Under the pieces are notes generated by a model. It was not told the DNA's origin and ran no database searches. It saw nothing but the letters and a program-made list of their open reading frames with translations. From positions 26,919 to 90,918 of the forward strand of contig CABSCP010000012.1 in assembly GCA_902476265.1 (NCBI GenBank): 64,000 nt of DNA. Reading direction: 5' to 3'. The DNA is from an uncultured Lachnospiraceae bacterium (GTDB lineage Bacteria; Bacillota; Clostridia; Lachnospirales; Lachnospiraceae). The translations under genes were made by a program, and so were the position numbers. Position 1 is the first letter of the stretch, and each line of letters begins with the position of its first letter. Positions 50,326 through 59,849 of this stretch are shown in pieces.

Positions 50326-53301
50326 TCAAATCTCCCTTTCCGCGCTCTTTAGTGGCGCTGCCTTTTTGTGTTTCGCCCTGGACTGGCTTTTCAGCTGCTC
50401 TACGACGGACTTTTTCTTTTCCCGATCCTCCCGATGGGCGGCGGTAGCCAAGTCCATAAGAGAAATGGGCTGGCCGCTGCGGGCTTGCTGTTCCAGCTGA
50501 ATCACTGTCGGCTCCTTGGAACCGTTATTGATGATACCATCGATCATGCCGTAGTCATCCTCCACAGCCATTTCTGCACTTTTCAGTGGATTGTCCTGCA
50601 AGAAGCCTGAAACCTTGGTGAAACCAACGCTGTCGGAGTAATGACAGGATACCTTACCGTTCTGCTTGATGGCAACGATGTCGCTGACACTCATGGACGG
50701 ACTGTGATAATCTACCGGCTTATGCAGATTGAACTGCTCATACAACTTTTCCAGCTGTTCCATGGTACTGCCAGAACCGTCCAGAGGGGCGGTATAGATC
50801 AAGTCATAGTTGTTCCGCTCTATGGAAAGATTGTGGGAAATCAGCCATTCCAGATTCATAAAGCGCACATTTTGCGGATCATCCCGACTTACCTGATAAA
50901 TGGCAAAGCAATCGCCCTCATGGGCGAGAAATGCCTGCTCCCGTTCCAACTGATGTTCCTGACGTCCCTGCACCTTTTCGTGGAATTGTGGGCTTTCCTC
51001 CCATTCCTCACGGGACACGGCAAAGATACCGTTGTGGGCGTCCAGATCGGTGGCATCAAAGGCCATTTCCGGATTTTCACCCTCTTGGACGATATAAACG
51101 GTCAGATCACGCTCCATCAGCTCATAGGCCCGTTCTTTAGAGAGGGGCAGAAGATCACTGTCCAGATAGCCGCACTTTTCCAAATCGTCCTGAGTCAGCA
51201 TCGGGTCCGGCATAGGGTATTCATCCAGCACCTGTTGGGGGGCATCTGGCAGCTGGGCAGATACAGCAGCAGCTTCTTTGGCTGACTCCTGCATCTGATG
51301 CTCGGCAGCGGTCTGCAAAGTCTCAATCATGGACAGCCGCGCATACTTGATGGACTTGTTGCCCATATCCAGGTCCTGGCAGATTTGCAAAGCAGCTATG
51401 GAACGGGGCATATCCGGCGTATCCAGCTGCCCACCGTCCAACTGCTTTAAGGACGCCACATCATAGAGAGTGTAGTCCCAGCCGGTATCACAGGGCTGGA
51501 TATGTAAATAGGCAGTATCATCCAGCACCAGAAGCGCCTCCTGAAACTCGACACTGGACTGTGGGCTTTCCTCTGCTGGAACAACATCTTCTGTGGACTG
51601 CCGAGGAACAGTCTGTTCCGGCTCCGGCGTTGCCGTCAAGTCGATGCCACGCTCTTTACAGATTTCCTTGTAGTGACGGTCAATATCAGAGATCAGTTCA
51701 CAGGAAGTCTTGTTTATGATCTCCAAACTGGCCTTCAGCTCTTTCAGCTCTTTGTCTTTGCTCCAGGCGGCAATATAACCAAAGCTGTTTTCGCCGGTCT
51801 CAATTCCAAAATACTGGCAGACCGCATAAGAAATGCTTTCCGCCTCAACTTCCTCGGTGCGCTGGTTCTTTGCCGCCTGCTGTACCGCCGTCAGATCTTC
51901 CTCCACTTCCAGACGCCACTCAAACTGATTCTCATCCACATAACGCCAGCCCTCATTAGTGGCAAACTGCTCCGCCTCCGCTTCGGTGGCAAAGTCCAGC
52001 TTGAAATCGTGTTTTGTGCCGCCATCGCTCACCATCACAACTTTCCACGACTGCTCTGCTTCAAACTTCTTCGGGTCATGGAGTTTACTATGAGCGGTCT
52101 CATGGACGGCGGCAGAAACAGTCTGTACCTCGCTCATACCGATACGAATGGCGATCCGCTGCTGCTCAGATAAAAAGTAGCCGTCCATGTTGGCGTCCAG
52201 CGGCTCAAACGCAATGGGGACTGGGGCAGAGCGACGCAGTGCCTCCATGAAAATCTCATAGTTCTGCACATTCCCGGACAACGAAGAAGCCAGCACCGGC
52301 AACGGCTTACCGTCGGTCTGGCTCACATCAAACACCTTAACAGGGCGAAACATGGGAATCTCTATTTCCTTTTCCTCGGTGACGATCTTGCCCTCCTTAT
52401 CCAGGATGGGGGCCTTTGTATCCGGGTCGAGCTTCTGTTCCTCAATTTTCTTTTTAAAAGGGGTAGGGGCGATAATAGTGATGCCATGCTCCCCCTTTTT
52501 TACATGGCGTTCAAACTGATCTTTCCACTTATTGAAACCCGCCACAAGAGTGGCATCCGGCTTCTGCATATAGATGAGCATGGTGTTATTGACGGAGTAG
52601 CGGTGGAATCGTGACATCACGGACAAATAGCGCATATACTTCTCGCTCTCGAACAGTTCCTTAATCCCCTGTTCTATGCCATCGGTAATTTCCCGTAATC
52701 GTTCCCGGTTGGTAGGTTTCTCAGCCATATTCTTCATTCTCCTTTCCAAGTTGGTAATATCTGCTCCATGTTCTGCAATCCACAATTTCTGTCCTTCCAC
52801 ACTGCCATAGAGTAATAAATCTAACAGATACTCCACATAATCTTTCTTTTGCAGCGCCTCAGTAAAGCGTGGATGCAGTTCCTCATCAGGCACCAACGGA
52901 GCATAGTCTGTGGCCCACTTTCTCAACAGATGTAAGTAATCTGCCAAAACACGGAAACAGTATTGCTGCTCCTCTTTGAATTTCTGTGCTTCAGATTTTT
53001 GCCGGATATAGTTTTTCCATGGAGGTGCCTGACTGTCATAGATCAGGCCAAAATCATGTGCCAGTTTTTCCGCTGCGGCCTTTGGCGAAAGGTTATAGAG
53101 CCTGGAAGTGAAATCAATAACATCCCCATCCGCTCCACAACCGAAGCAGTGAAATCGGTGATCCACTTTCATGCTGGGTGTTTTGTCATCGTGAAAGGGA
53201 CAGCAGGCCATACCGTTCCGCCTGACTTCAATCCCATACATCTCCACTGCATCTCTGGTACTAACCGATTGTTTTACGGCTTCAAAGACATTTCTGTCCA
53301 T
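50326..53301 (-). CDS. CHC2 primase zinc finger fused to ArdC-like and DUF4316/YodL-like regions
   Basis: 991 residues. Residues 1-190 carry a DnaG-type CHC2 zinc finger (ACCPFHDDKTPSM, HCFGCGADGDVIDF) without the TOPRIM domain. From residue 192 (MAEKPTNRERL) an ArdC-like part follows (YSVNNTMLIYMQKPDATLVAGFNKW, and the metallopeptidase motif HETAHSKLHD). The C-terminal half has segments resembling DUF4316 and YodL. AAAGGAG lies 11 nt before the internal ATG at 52728, so a second, shorter product may be made; in related elements these parts seem to be separate genes. ArdC protects transferred single-stranded DNA from restriction in other plasmids. Confidence 0.82.
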   Translation of the reverse strand: MDRNVFEAVKQSVSTRDAVEMYGIEVRRNGMACCPFHDDKTPSMKVDHRFHCFGCGADGDVIDFTSRLYNLSPKAAAEKLAHDFGLIYDSQAPPWKNYIRQKSEAQKFKEEQQYCFRVLADYLHLLRKWATDYAPLVPDEELHPRFTEALQKKDYVEYLLDLLLYGSVEGQKLWIAEHGADITNLERRMKNMAEKPTNRERLREITDGIEQGIKELFESEKYMRYLSVMSRFHRYSVNNTMLIYMQKPDATLVAGFNKWKDQFERHVKKGEHGITIIAPTPFKKKIEEQKLDPDTKAPILDKEGKIVTEEKEIEIPMFRPVKVFDVSQTDGKPLPVLASSLSGNVQNYEIFMEALRRSAPVPIAFEPLDANMDGYFLSEQQRIAIRIGMSEVQTVSAAVHETAHSKLHDPKKFEAEQSWKVVMVSDGGTKHDFKLDFATEAEAEQFATNEGWRYVDENQFEWRLEVEEDLTAVQQAAKNQRTEEVEAESISYAVCQYFGIETGENSFGYIAAWSKDKELKELKASLEIINKTSCELISDIDRHYKEICKERGIDLTATPEPEQTVPRQSTEDVVPAEESPQSSVEFQEALLVLDDTAYLHIQPCDTGWDYTLYDVASLKQLDGGQLDTPDMPRSIAALQICQDLDMGNKSIKYARLSMIETLQTAAEHQMQESAKEAAAVSAQLPDAPQQVLDEYPMPDPMLTQDDLEKCGYLDSDLLPLSKERAYELMERDLTVYIVQEGENPEMAFDATDLDAHNGIFAVSREEWEESPQFHEKVQGRQEHQLEREQAFLAHEGDCFAIYQVSRDDPQNVRFMNLEWLISHNLSIERNNYDLIYTAPLDGSGSTMEQLEKLYEQFNLHKPVDYHSPSMSVSDIVAIKQNGKVSCHYSDSVGFTKVSGFLQDNPLKSAEMAVEDDYGMIDGIINNGSKEPTVIQLEQQARSGQPISLMDLATAAHREDREKKKSVVEQLKSQSRAKHKKAAPLKSAEREI

Positions 53302-53303
53302 GC

Positions 53304-53588
53304 TTATTCAGCGCCCACTTTTTTGGTTGGTGGCTTATACCCAGCGGCCTTGGCACGCTCACTGGCAGCTTTGCGGCGCTCAGCGCTGTATGGTTCCCGG
53401 ACCGACACGCACCGTTTTGGGACGAGAAAGGTCTGCTGGTCCTTTTTCACGATCTGGTCCGGGTATTTCTTCGACAGCCGCAACAGCTTCTCCAGCAATC
53501 TGGGATCATGAGTGTAGACCTCGGCGGTAGCCTCTGCCTGATTGTAGAGAATGATGGTTTCCTGTTCCAGCAGAGAGAGCTTCATCAT
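53304..53588 (-). CDS. Small basic ICE protein of unknown function
   Basis: 94 residues with a lysine/arginine-rich C-terminus (YSAERRKAASERAKAAGYKPPTKK) suggesting nucleic-acid contact. Its ATG overlaps the topoisomerase stop (ATGATGA), and the primase fusion begins 2 nt after its stop. Family unknown; conserved position between topoisomerase and primase genes in this ICE type. Confidence 0.72.
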   Translation of the reverse strand: MMKLSLLEQETIILYNQAEATAEVYTHDPRLLEKLLRLSKKYPDQIVKKDQQTFLVPKRCVSVREPYSAERRKAASERAKAAGYKPPTKKVGAE

Positions 53589-55690
53589 TTGCCGCCTTTC
53601 CGCTGGTCGAATTCCAGCTTAAAAATGGCGTATTGTCCATCGTCCTCCAGCACTACGGTGGCATCGTAGGTCTTGCCGGTTTTCTCGGAGTAACAGCCGG
53701 TAAGCCGTGCACGGCCATCTTTGAGCAGAGCCGTCACCAGCGCCTTGGTAGGTTGTTTTTTCTTGGCGATCCACCACTTGCTATTTTTCCAGATCGCAAA
53801 TTTACAGGCTTCGTTCTGACAGAAAAAGCCCTTTTGCAGTTCTGCTACCTCGCCGCCGCACCGGGGGCAGCGTCCCACTACCTCGCGGGGCGGAGAAAAC
53901 AGGCATTCGGTTCCCTTGATGACCTCATAGGTTCCAACCAACTCTTTGAGCATATCGCAGATTCCGTCCATGAAGTCCTCCGGAGTAAGCTCGCCACGCT
54001 CAATCTCACCCAGCCGGTACTCCCACTCGGCGGTCAACAGCGGCGATTGCAGTTGCTCTGGCAGCACGGTGATGAGGGACACCGCATCCCTGGACGGCAT
54101 AAGCTGCACAATCTTTTTACTCTTTTTTCGTTCCAGAAATCCCGTGGACACCAGTTTTTCCAAAATTCCGGCACGGGTAGCTGGCGTACCCAGCCCTTTG
54201 CGCTCGGCATCCTCCGGCATTTCATCCTTCCCGGCAGTCTCCATCGCGGAAAGCAGAGTATCCTCAGTAAAATGCTTGGGCGGGCTGGTTTTGCCCTCCT
54301 TCACAACAGCATCAGAAAGAGGCAGGGTCTGTCCCTCAGTCAGCTCCGGCAGGGCTTTGTCGTCGTTCTCTTTGTCTGGCTCCACATTTTTCAATCCGGC
54401 GCGGTATGCAGTGTCCAGCGCCAGCCAGCCGGAATGTTTTACTGTCCTGCCTTTGGCAGTAAACACAACGCCAGCGCACTCCACGGTAACAGAAGTTTCG
54501 GCATAGGTATGGGGCTGGGCCACGGCGCACAGCAGGCGCAGAGCCACCAGCTCCAACACCGCCCTTTCACCCACCGGCAGACCGGATAGATCGGAGTTTT
54601 GGATATTACGGGTAGGGATCACCGCATGATGGTCGGTCACTTTCTTGTCGTTGATAACCGCACCGGCATCGCAGGAAATCGCAATTCCTTCTCGGAAGGT
54701 CATGGCATTGGCAACCAGATTCACCAGCACCGGCAGACCCTCTGCCATGTCCGAAGTCAGATAGCGGCTGTCCGTGCGGGGATAGGTACAGAGCTTCTTC
54801 TCATACAGGTTTTGAAGATAATCCAAGGTCTGCTGGGCAGTATATCCTAACAGCCGGTTGGCATCCCTCTGGAGCGTAGTCAGGTCATAGAGGGCAGGCG
54901 GCTTTTCCGATTTGTCTTTGCGCTCCACCTGCTTGACCGTAGCAGCTGCATCCTGGCAGGCATTTTTCAGCTGTTCAGCGGCAGCCTTATCCTTCATTCG
55001 TTCCCCGAAAGCTGTGAAACCAGGCAGCTCCAGCGCCACCGTATAAAACGGCACCGGCTTGAAGCTGTCGATCTCTGCCTCCCGCTGGACGATGAGAGCC
55101 AGCGTCGGGGACATGACGCGCCCAATGTTGAGGGTTCGGTGGTACAGCACAGAAAAAAGACGGGTGGCGTTGATGCCCACCAGCCAGTCTGCCTTGGCGC
55201 GGCAGAGGGCCGCATCCCGCAGGCCATCGTAGTCCGCACCAGGTTGCAAGTTTGCAAAGCCATCCCGGATAGCGGCATCCTCCATTGAGGAAATCCAGAG
55301 CCGTTTCATGGGCTTTTGACAGCCTGTCAGCTCGTAGACGCTTCGGAAGATCAGCTCGCCCTCCCGCCCTGCATCACAGGCATTTATTACCTCACTTACA
55401 TCCGGGGCATTCATCAACTTTTTCAGAACATCGAACTGTTTTTTCTTGTCCTTGCCCACCACCATCTGCCAGTTTACCGGCAGGATAGGCAAATCGTCGT
55501 AACGCCACTTGGCATATTGGGGATCGTAACTGTCCGCGTCAGCCAGCCCAGCCAAGTGTCCAACACACCAGCTGACCCGCCAGTCGTTTCCCTCCAGATA
55601 CCCGTCCTTGCGGTCGGCAGCCCCGATCACGGCGGCCAAACTTTGTGCAACGGACGGTTTTTCAGCAATCACAAGTTTATGTTGCGTCAT
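53585..55690 (-). CDS. topB: DNA topoisomerase III
   Basis: Type IA topoisomerase, 701 residues. TOPRIM domain with the N-terminal Lys/Glu (LVIAEKPSVAQSL) and NACDAGREGELIFR. Catalytic Tyr in LCTYPRTDSRYLTSDM. The C-terminal zinc ribbon (GRCPRCGGEVAELQKGFFCQNEAC) is intact. It relaxes and decatenates single-stranded regions during ICE replication and transfer. AGGAGG at 7 nt from the ATG. Standard component of Tn1549/CTn4-like modules. Confidence 0.95.
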   Translation of the reverse strand: MTQHKLVIAEKPSVAQSLAAVIGAADRKDGYLEGNDWRVSWCVGHLAGLADADSYDPQYAKWRYDDLPILPVNWQMVVGKDKKKQFDVLKKLMNAPDVSEVINACDAGREGELIFRSVYELTGCQKPMKRLWISSMEDAAIRDGFANLQPGADYDGLRDAALCRAKADWLVGINATRLFSVLYHRTLNIGRVMSPTLALIVQREAEIDSFKPVPFYTVALELPGFTAFGERMKDKAAAEQLKNACQDAAATVKQVERKDKSEKPPALYDLTTLQRDANRLLGYTAQQTLDYLQNLYEKKLCTYPRTDSRYLTSDMAEGLPVLVNLVANAMTFREGIAISCDAGAVINDKKVTDHHAVIPTRNIQNSDLSGLPVGERAVLELVALRLLCAVAQPHTYAETSVTVECAGVVFTAKGRTVKHSGWLALDTAYRAGLKNVEPDKENDDKALPELTEGQTLPLSDAVVKEGKTSPPKHFTEDTLLSAMETAGKDEMPEDAERKGLGTPATRAGILEKLVSTGFLERKKSKKIVQLMPSRDAVSLITVLPEQLQSPLLTAEWEYRLGEIERGELTPEDFMDGICDMLKELVGTYEVIKGTECLFSPPREVVGRCPRCGGEVAELQKGFFCQNEACKFAIWKNSKWWIAKKKQPTKALVTALLKDGRARLTGCYSEKTGKTYDATVVLEDDGQYAIFKLEFDQRKGGK

Positions 55691-55886
55691 GGTTGTTCCT
55701 CCTTTCTCTCAGCCATGCGGTCAGCTGCCGATGGCAGAAACCGACACACGGCTGTGTATAACGATAGTTTCCGCAGCCATAACAGGGGTGGCCGGGAGAT
55801 AGAGAAGGAGGACAGGAAGTGTCCTTCCCGTCCTCCGGCCTGCGTGTCATCATAGATTCAAAGGGACTGTCGGTAAAACGGGTCAA
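55677..55886 (-). CDS. Possible small cysteine-rich protein
   Basis: 69 residues from a TTG at 55886 overlapping the DUF4366 stop, ending 14 nt inside the topoisomerase gene. The cysteine cluster HPCYGCGNYRYTQPCVGFCHR may bind zinc. The tight fit between neighbours supports a gene; the weak GGAAGAG ribosome-binding sequence and the rare start argue against. A later ATG pair at about residues 12-13 has no ribosome-binding site. Confidence 0.4.
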   Translation of the reverse strand: MTRFTDSPFESMMTRRPEDGKDTSCPPSLSPGHPCYGCGNYRYTQPCVGFCHRQLTAWLRERRNNHDAT

Positions 55887-56650
55887 ATCGGCTCTTCCTC
55901 GTTTTCCCCATCGCTACCCCCGCCAGCATCCGGTTCGTCAGGTTCTTCTGTCTCCCAGAGATCTTCATCCTCCGGGTTTGTTTCTTCTTCGCCGTAATCG
56001 TAGTCATCCAGATTGTCATTTCCTTTCGTTTGGGGCTTATTCTTGATGAACTTGATGTATGCAAAGGCCCCACCGCCGCCCAGTAGGGCAATCACCAAAA
56101 CCAAAGCAGCCGGGTTCAGACCAGCAGGTTCCTGCTCCGGTTTTTCCGGGACTGGCGTTTCCTCCGGGGCCTCTGATTCTTTACCCGTACACACTTTCAA
56201 ATTGGTCGCACAAATAGGGCAGGCCGTATTGACCACACCGGCCACGCACTTCTCCGTACAGATGCAGGTGGCAGGCTGTTTCTCAGTAGTCTGACCGTCC
56301 TCCATCAACGCCATTAAATCGGCCTCGTCCACCTGGTTTAAGAAATGAACTGCGGTTTCCTTATCCTCGTTAGCCCGGTCAATGAGGATATAAAAGTAGT
56401 TACCCGCCTTGGTTGTTACGGTGATAAGTTGCTTATTGCCGCCAAAATCGTCCACCAAAGCCGCGTTGCCCTCTGGTGTGAGGGGTGGCGTGTCCACTGT
56501 TTCTTCCACCGCCACATTGCTATCATTGGTGGCATCCTCTGCCGGGGGCTGAGTCGTTCCCTGGGCAAAGGCGGTAACAGAAAATCCCGCCATCAGCACC
56601 AGAGCGGTGCAGAGAGCGGAAAGAGTTTTGAAAATTTTTTTATTCTTCAT
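55883..56650 (-). CDS. DUF4366 (CD1107-type) surface protein
   Basis: 255 residues. Signal peptide (1-29, ending AFAQG), extracellular part with a cysteine motif (CICTEKC...CPIC) in the middle, membrane helix at about 180-200, and an acidic cytoplasmic tail rich in Asp/Glu. Found in most CTn4/Tn1549-type ICEs; probably part of the surface transfer apparatus, role unproven. GAGGA lies about 8 nt before the ATG. It overlaps the DUF4315 gene by 11 nt. Confidence 0.88.
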   Translation of the reverse strand: MKNKKIFKTLSALCTALVLMAGFSVTAFAQGTTQPPAEDATNDSNVAVEETVDTPPLTPEGNAALVDDFGGNKQLITVTTKAGNYFYILIDRANEDKETAVHFLNQVDEADLMALMEDGQTTEKQPATCICTEKCVAGVVNTACPICATNLKVCTGKESEAPEETPVPEKPEQEPAGLNPAALVLVIALLGGGGAFAYIKFIKNKPQTKGNDNLDDYDYGEEETNPEDEDLWETEEPDEPDAGGGSDGENEEEPI

Positions 56651-56897
56651 GGTTGGTGTCCTCCTGTTCGTCGTGGGCAGAAGCGGCCATGCCGTGGATC
56701 ATACCGCCGGAAAGCATGGCGCTCAGCTGCTCCGGGGTCATTCGCATGGCACGCACCATCTGGACAATTTCCAGATTCTCCGCTTCAGTTTTCTGTGCCT
56801 CCAGGGTTTTCAGTTTATCCTGGTACTCTGCGATCTTCTCGCGGACCTTCACAATCTCCTGGTCGATGCGTAGGGTTTTGTTCTTAGCCATAATCAT
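56640..56897 (-). CDS. DUF4315 small coiled-coil protein
   Basis: 85 residues. A strong heptad coiled coil (IDQEIVKVREKIAEYQDKLKTLEAQKTEAEN) is followed by a helical tail. Typical partner gene of the DUF4366 protein in this ICE family. Two start ATGs are possible (56897 and 56891); the first is at good spacing from AGGAGG. Confidence 0.85.
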   Translation of the reverse strand: MIMAKNKTLRIDQEIVKVREKIAEYQDKLKTLEAQKTEAENLEIVQMVRAMRMTPEQLSAMLSGGMIHGMAASAHDEQEDTNHEE

Positions 56898-56921
56898 TTA
56901 CTCCTCCTTAAAAAAGTTCAG

Positions 56922-58658
56922 TTACCAGTTCATCAGGCCATAGCCCTTGATGCACTCATAGGAAAGGGCGTAGCTCTTGATTTTACAAGCATCGCCGGAA
57001 TTGCCTTCCACCGTGTAGACCCTGCTGCCATCTGTACCGATCACAATTCCCACATGATCCGCGCTGCCATCCAGGTCCCAATCAAAGAAAATGGCGTCTC
57101 CGGGAGCAATGTTCGCATAATCCCTTGCGCCCCATTGTCCGTGAGACTGGAACCAGGGAACGCCTTGGGACTGACAGCCCGCAAAACGCGGCTCGGATAA
57201 ACCTGCCTGACCATAGCACCAGGACACAAAGCAGGCGCACCATTCCACCCGGCTATCAAAGCCATACCAGCTCCAATAAGGATAGCCGCCCACATTGCCA
57301 ACCTGGCGCTGTGCCAGTTCCACCAACGCCGGATTGCCAGGGCGTGTACCATTTACAAATTCCACACCTCTTATATCCTCGGAATTGCTCATATCTGGGG
57401 AACCGCCGCCGAAAAGCAGAGGCTTGTTTCCAAGGGTCTGTCGGTACACTTGATACATTTCCAGCTGTTCTGAGGTCAGCAGTTCGGCAGCCACAGAAGA
57501 TATGGGTTTGCTGACAAGTTTCACATTCAGAATGTAATACTCATATGGAACTTCCTCGGTGGTGGTTTCACCTGTCTCCGGGTCCGTGGAGGTTTCGGTA
57601 CGGTATCGTATCTCCACTTCTTCGGTCAGTGTCAATGTATATTGGGAAGAAAAAACGCGCTCCAGTTCCGCTTGGGCGCTCTGCCAGGTGTAGCCCTGCA
57701 AAACAGCGGACAGGTAGGCCGCCAGTTCATGAGGGTCGTGACCGATCATATCCAGGTCATAACGGTATTCGTCATAACCGGGGTGGCTGCTCTCAATGTT
57801 GTCGATCTCGGCCTGCAATTCCGCTTCTTTGGCGGCATAGTCGGCCTCCACCGCCAGTAGCTCCGGGTCATCAGAAGGATAGGTGGTGCCGGACACCACG
57901 GAACCTATGCTCTGCGCCATCATGGAGCAGGAGGACATAGTATTCAGCAGAAGACAGACCAGCAGAAAGATCACGCCCACAAGCAGAAATCCCTTTTTAT
58001 GGCGCATAACAAACGCGCCTGCCTGCTGCGCCCTTTCCTTCACTATCTTAGCTGCCTTTCCAGTTTTTTGGGCGGCTCTGGCGGTATTCCCAACAGTCTG
58101 ACCGGTACGTTTGGCAGCAGCATACTGCTTTTTAATGGTTTGTTTTTGCTGCCAACGGGAAATGGGATTACTGGCAAGCTGGGGATTTTCCTGTAAGGAC
58201 TTCTGATACAAAACGCTTATATTGGCTTTTTCCAGCCGATGCTCAGCCAGGGTTGCTTTACGATAAGGTTTCAGCTGATGGCTGCGATAGCCTTCCCGCA
58301 CCAGATGAACGCCGGTCTCTACAACCTCCTCGGACTTATGGGCGCTTTCTACACCCACATTTTCCTGCTCGGTCTCCCGGATTTCCTTGTGGATTTTCCC
58401 CGTGACCGTATTAGCCGGAGCATCCCGCAGGGTATGAGACAGTTTGGAAGGCGGCCTTTTCTTGTCCTCCAACACCAGCTTCGTCGTAACCTTTCCAGTG
58501 TCCGGGTCAATGGCCGTTTGCCGAACCTTCCTTTTGGGGATTTTGGCCTGCGCCCTGTCCGCTTTGGCGGCGGCCTTGTCCACCTTACGGATGTGCTTTT
58601 CCAGCGCCGGATCAGCCCTTTCTTCCTCCTTAAAACGCAGGCGCGGTTCCTTATTCAA
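56922..58658 (-). CDS. CD1108-type cell-wall peptidase (CHAP-like) with membrane anchor
   Basis: 578 residues. A long basic cytoplasmic N-terminus (about 1-225), one membrane helix (about 230-250), a VirB8/Orf13-like middle part with helical repeats, and a C-terminal CHAP/NlpC-type amidase domain with Cys in EWCACFVSWC (about residue 471), His in DHVGIV (about 531) and Asn in EGNSGD. It would cut peptidoglycan to let the transfer channel through, as VirB1/TcpG do. No ATG is available: the TTG at 58658 has GGGAGA before it and overlaps the upstream gene by 8 nt. Confidence 0.87.
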   Translation of the reverse strand: MNKEPRLRFKEEERADPALEKHIRKVDKAAAKADRAQAKIPKRKVRQTAIDPDTGKVTTKLVLEDKKRPPSKLSHTLRDAPANTVTGKIHKEIRETEQENVGVESAHKSEEVVETGVHLVREGYRSHQLKPYRKATLAEHRLEKANISVLYQKSLQENPQLASNPISRWQQKQTIKKQYAAAKRTGQTVGNTARAAQKTGKAAKIVKERAQQAGAFVMRHKKGFLLVGVIFLLVCLLLNTMSSCSMMAQSIGSVVSGTTYPSDDPELLAVEADYAAKEAELQAEIDNIESSHPGYDEYRYDLDMIGHDPHELAAYLSAVLQGYTWQSAQAELERVFSSQYTLTLTEEVEIRYRTETSTDPETGETTTEEVPYEYYILNVKLVSKPISSVAAELLTSEQLEMYQVYRQTLGNKPLLFGGGSPDMSNSEDIRGVEFVNGTRPGNPALVELAQRQVGNVGGYPYWSWYGFDSRVEWCACFVSWCYGQAGLSEPRFAGCQSQGVPWFQSHGQWGARDYANIAPGDAIFFDWDLDGSADHVGIVIGTDGSRVYTVEGNSGDACKIKSYALSYECIKGYGLMNW

Positions 58659-59022
58659 ACCATTCTCCCATCATTACGGAAGCGGTCATATAGTGCAGTT
58701 CCACATAGAGGGCCAGTCCCACGGGGTCATGGAAGGGGTGCTGCATCAGGTGGGCGTAGATCTGTGCCACCACATTGGCAAGCAGGTGGGTCTGGCTGCC
58801 CTCAAAGATGATGACGCCGGTCATGCCACGCATGGCACACCAGATTTCTGTCAGGCGGAGCAGACCCGCTTCTCCGTTCTCGTTCAGCTCCGCAGCCTGA
58901 TCCGCTGCCACACGGCACTCGCTTACGGCATCTGCCATCTCGGTGAGCAGCTGAACGCGCTGTCCCTCCAGCGCCGCATCGAAAAACATCATTGTATCCA
59001 GTTCGCAAGTGTTCTGGTTCAT
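58651..59022 (-). CDS. Conserved ICE protein of unknown function
   Basis: 123 residues, mostly helical, slightly acidic, no membrane segment. Ends YMTASVMMGEWFE, overlapping the start of the peptidase gene by 8 nt. It lies 2 nt behind the methyltransferase gene. No enzyme motif seen. Confidence 0.72.
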   Translation of the reverse strand: MNQNTCELDTMMFFDAALEGQRVQLLTEMADAVSECRVAADQAAELNENGEAGLLRLTEIWCAMRGMTGVIIFEGSQTHLLANVVAQIYAHLMQHPFHDPVGLALYVELHYMTASVMMGEWFE

Positions 59023-59024
59023 GG

Positions 59025-59822
59025 TTACTCATCCTCCTTTTGTTGGTTTAATCGTCGTTGCCCGACCTGCCAATACTCTGACGAAATTTCCGCGCCGAGA
59101 AAACAGCGTCCACACTTTACCGCGGCTAACGCTGTACTTGCAGTCCCGGAAAAGCCATCAAACACCATATCTCCCGGATCACTGGAAATCTGAATCAGCC
59201 AGCATAAAAATTCCACATTTTTAATCGTGGGATGAAAAATCTGATTTTTCTTCTGCCATGTAGCGTTGTAGGTGGCTTTGGGATATTCCGGCCCAAACCA
59301 GCAGTCAGGAAATCGTGTTTTGTATTTCTTGCTTGGGGTCCGTCCCTTTTGAAAGAAAATACCTTCCTTTTTCCGATTTTCCAGCAGAGTGGTTGCATTA
59401 AAAGGCCGCCGACCTTTCTGACAGAAAATTATCCATTCGGCGCTGTTTGCGAAACTTCCTTTCAGATCACCAATGCCGCCTAAAGTTCCTTTTTCGATTA
59501 CCAAACAGTTTTTAATGGAAAATCCAGCCGCTTTCAGACATTGAAAATGGTACGGGTAACAATCATAACGGGTAAAGAAATAAGCGTGTCTGTTCATAGC
59601 TAAAATCCGGTAACTTTCTTTGGCAAATCTCTCATAATCAATTCCTGTGTCCCCTTCCAGAATGGGATGGGGCAAAGCAGCAAACTGATTCTGATAACGG
59701 ATACCATAAGGCGGGTCCGTCAAAATGAGCGAGACTGCTTCATCCGGGATTTCTGCCATAAGTTGCAGACAGTCCTTGTTGAATATTTGATTTTTGTAAT
59801 TGTCTGGAAATGTGTGCTGCAT
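59025..59822 (-). CDS. Orphan N6-adenine/N4-cytosine DNA methyltransferase, beta class
   Basis: 265 residues. Motif IV DPPYG lies near residue 35 and motif I-like FDGFSGTAST near residue 225, the order of beta-class methyltransferases. No restriction endonuclease is nearby. It would methylate a specific site in the ICE or host DNA, likely to evade restriction in recipients. The frame is open to 59837, but GGAGG is 8 nt before the ATG at 59822. It lies between the VirB4 gene and the transfer proteins on the same strand. Confidence 0.87.
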   Translation of the reverse strand: MQHTFPDNYKNQIFNKDCLQLMAEIPDEAVSLILTDPPYGIRYQNQFAALPHPILEGDTGIDYERFAKESYRILAMNRHAYFFTRYDCYPYHFQCLKAAGFSIKNCLVIEKGTLGGIGDLKGSFANSAEWIIFCQKGRRPFNATTLLENRKKEGIFFQKGRTPSKKYKTRFPDCWFGPEYPKATYNATWQKKNQIFHPTIKNVEFLCWLIQISSDPGDMVFDGFSGTASTALAAVKCGRCFLGAEISSEYWQVGQRRLNQQKEDE

Positions 59823-59849
59823 AAGCACCGCCTCCATGACTTTTCCCCT

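Noticed and set aside
53633..54589. 318-codon plus-strand frame
   Set aside because: Antisense to topoisomerase III with its intact catalytic motifs; no independent evidence.
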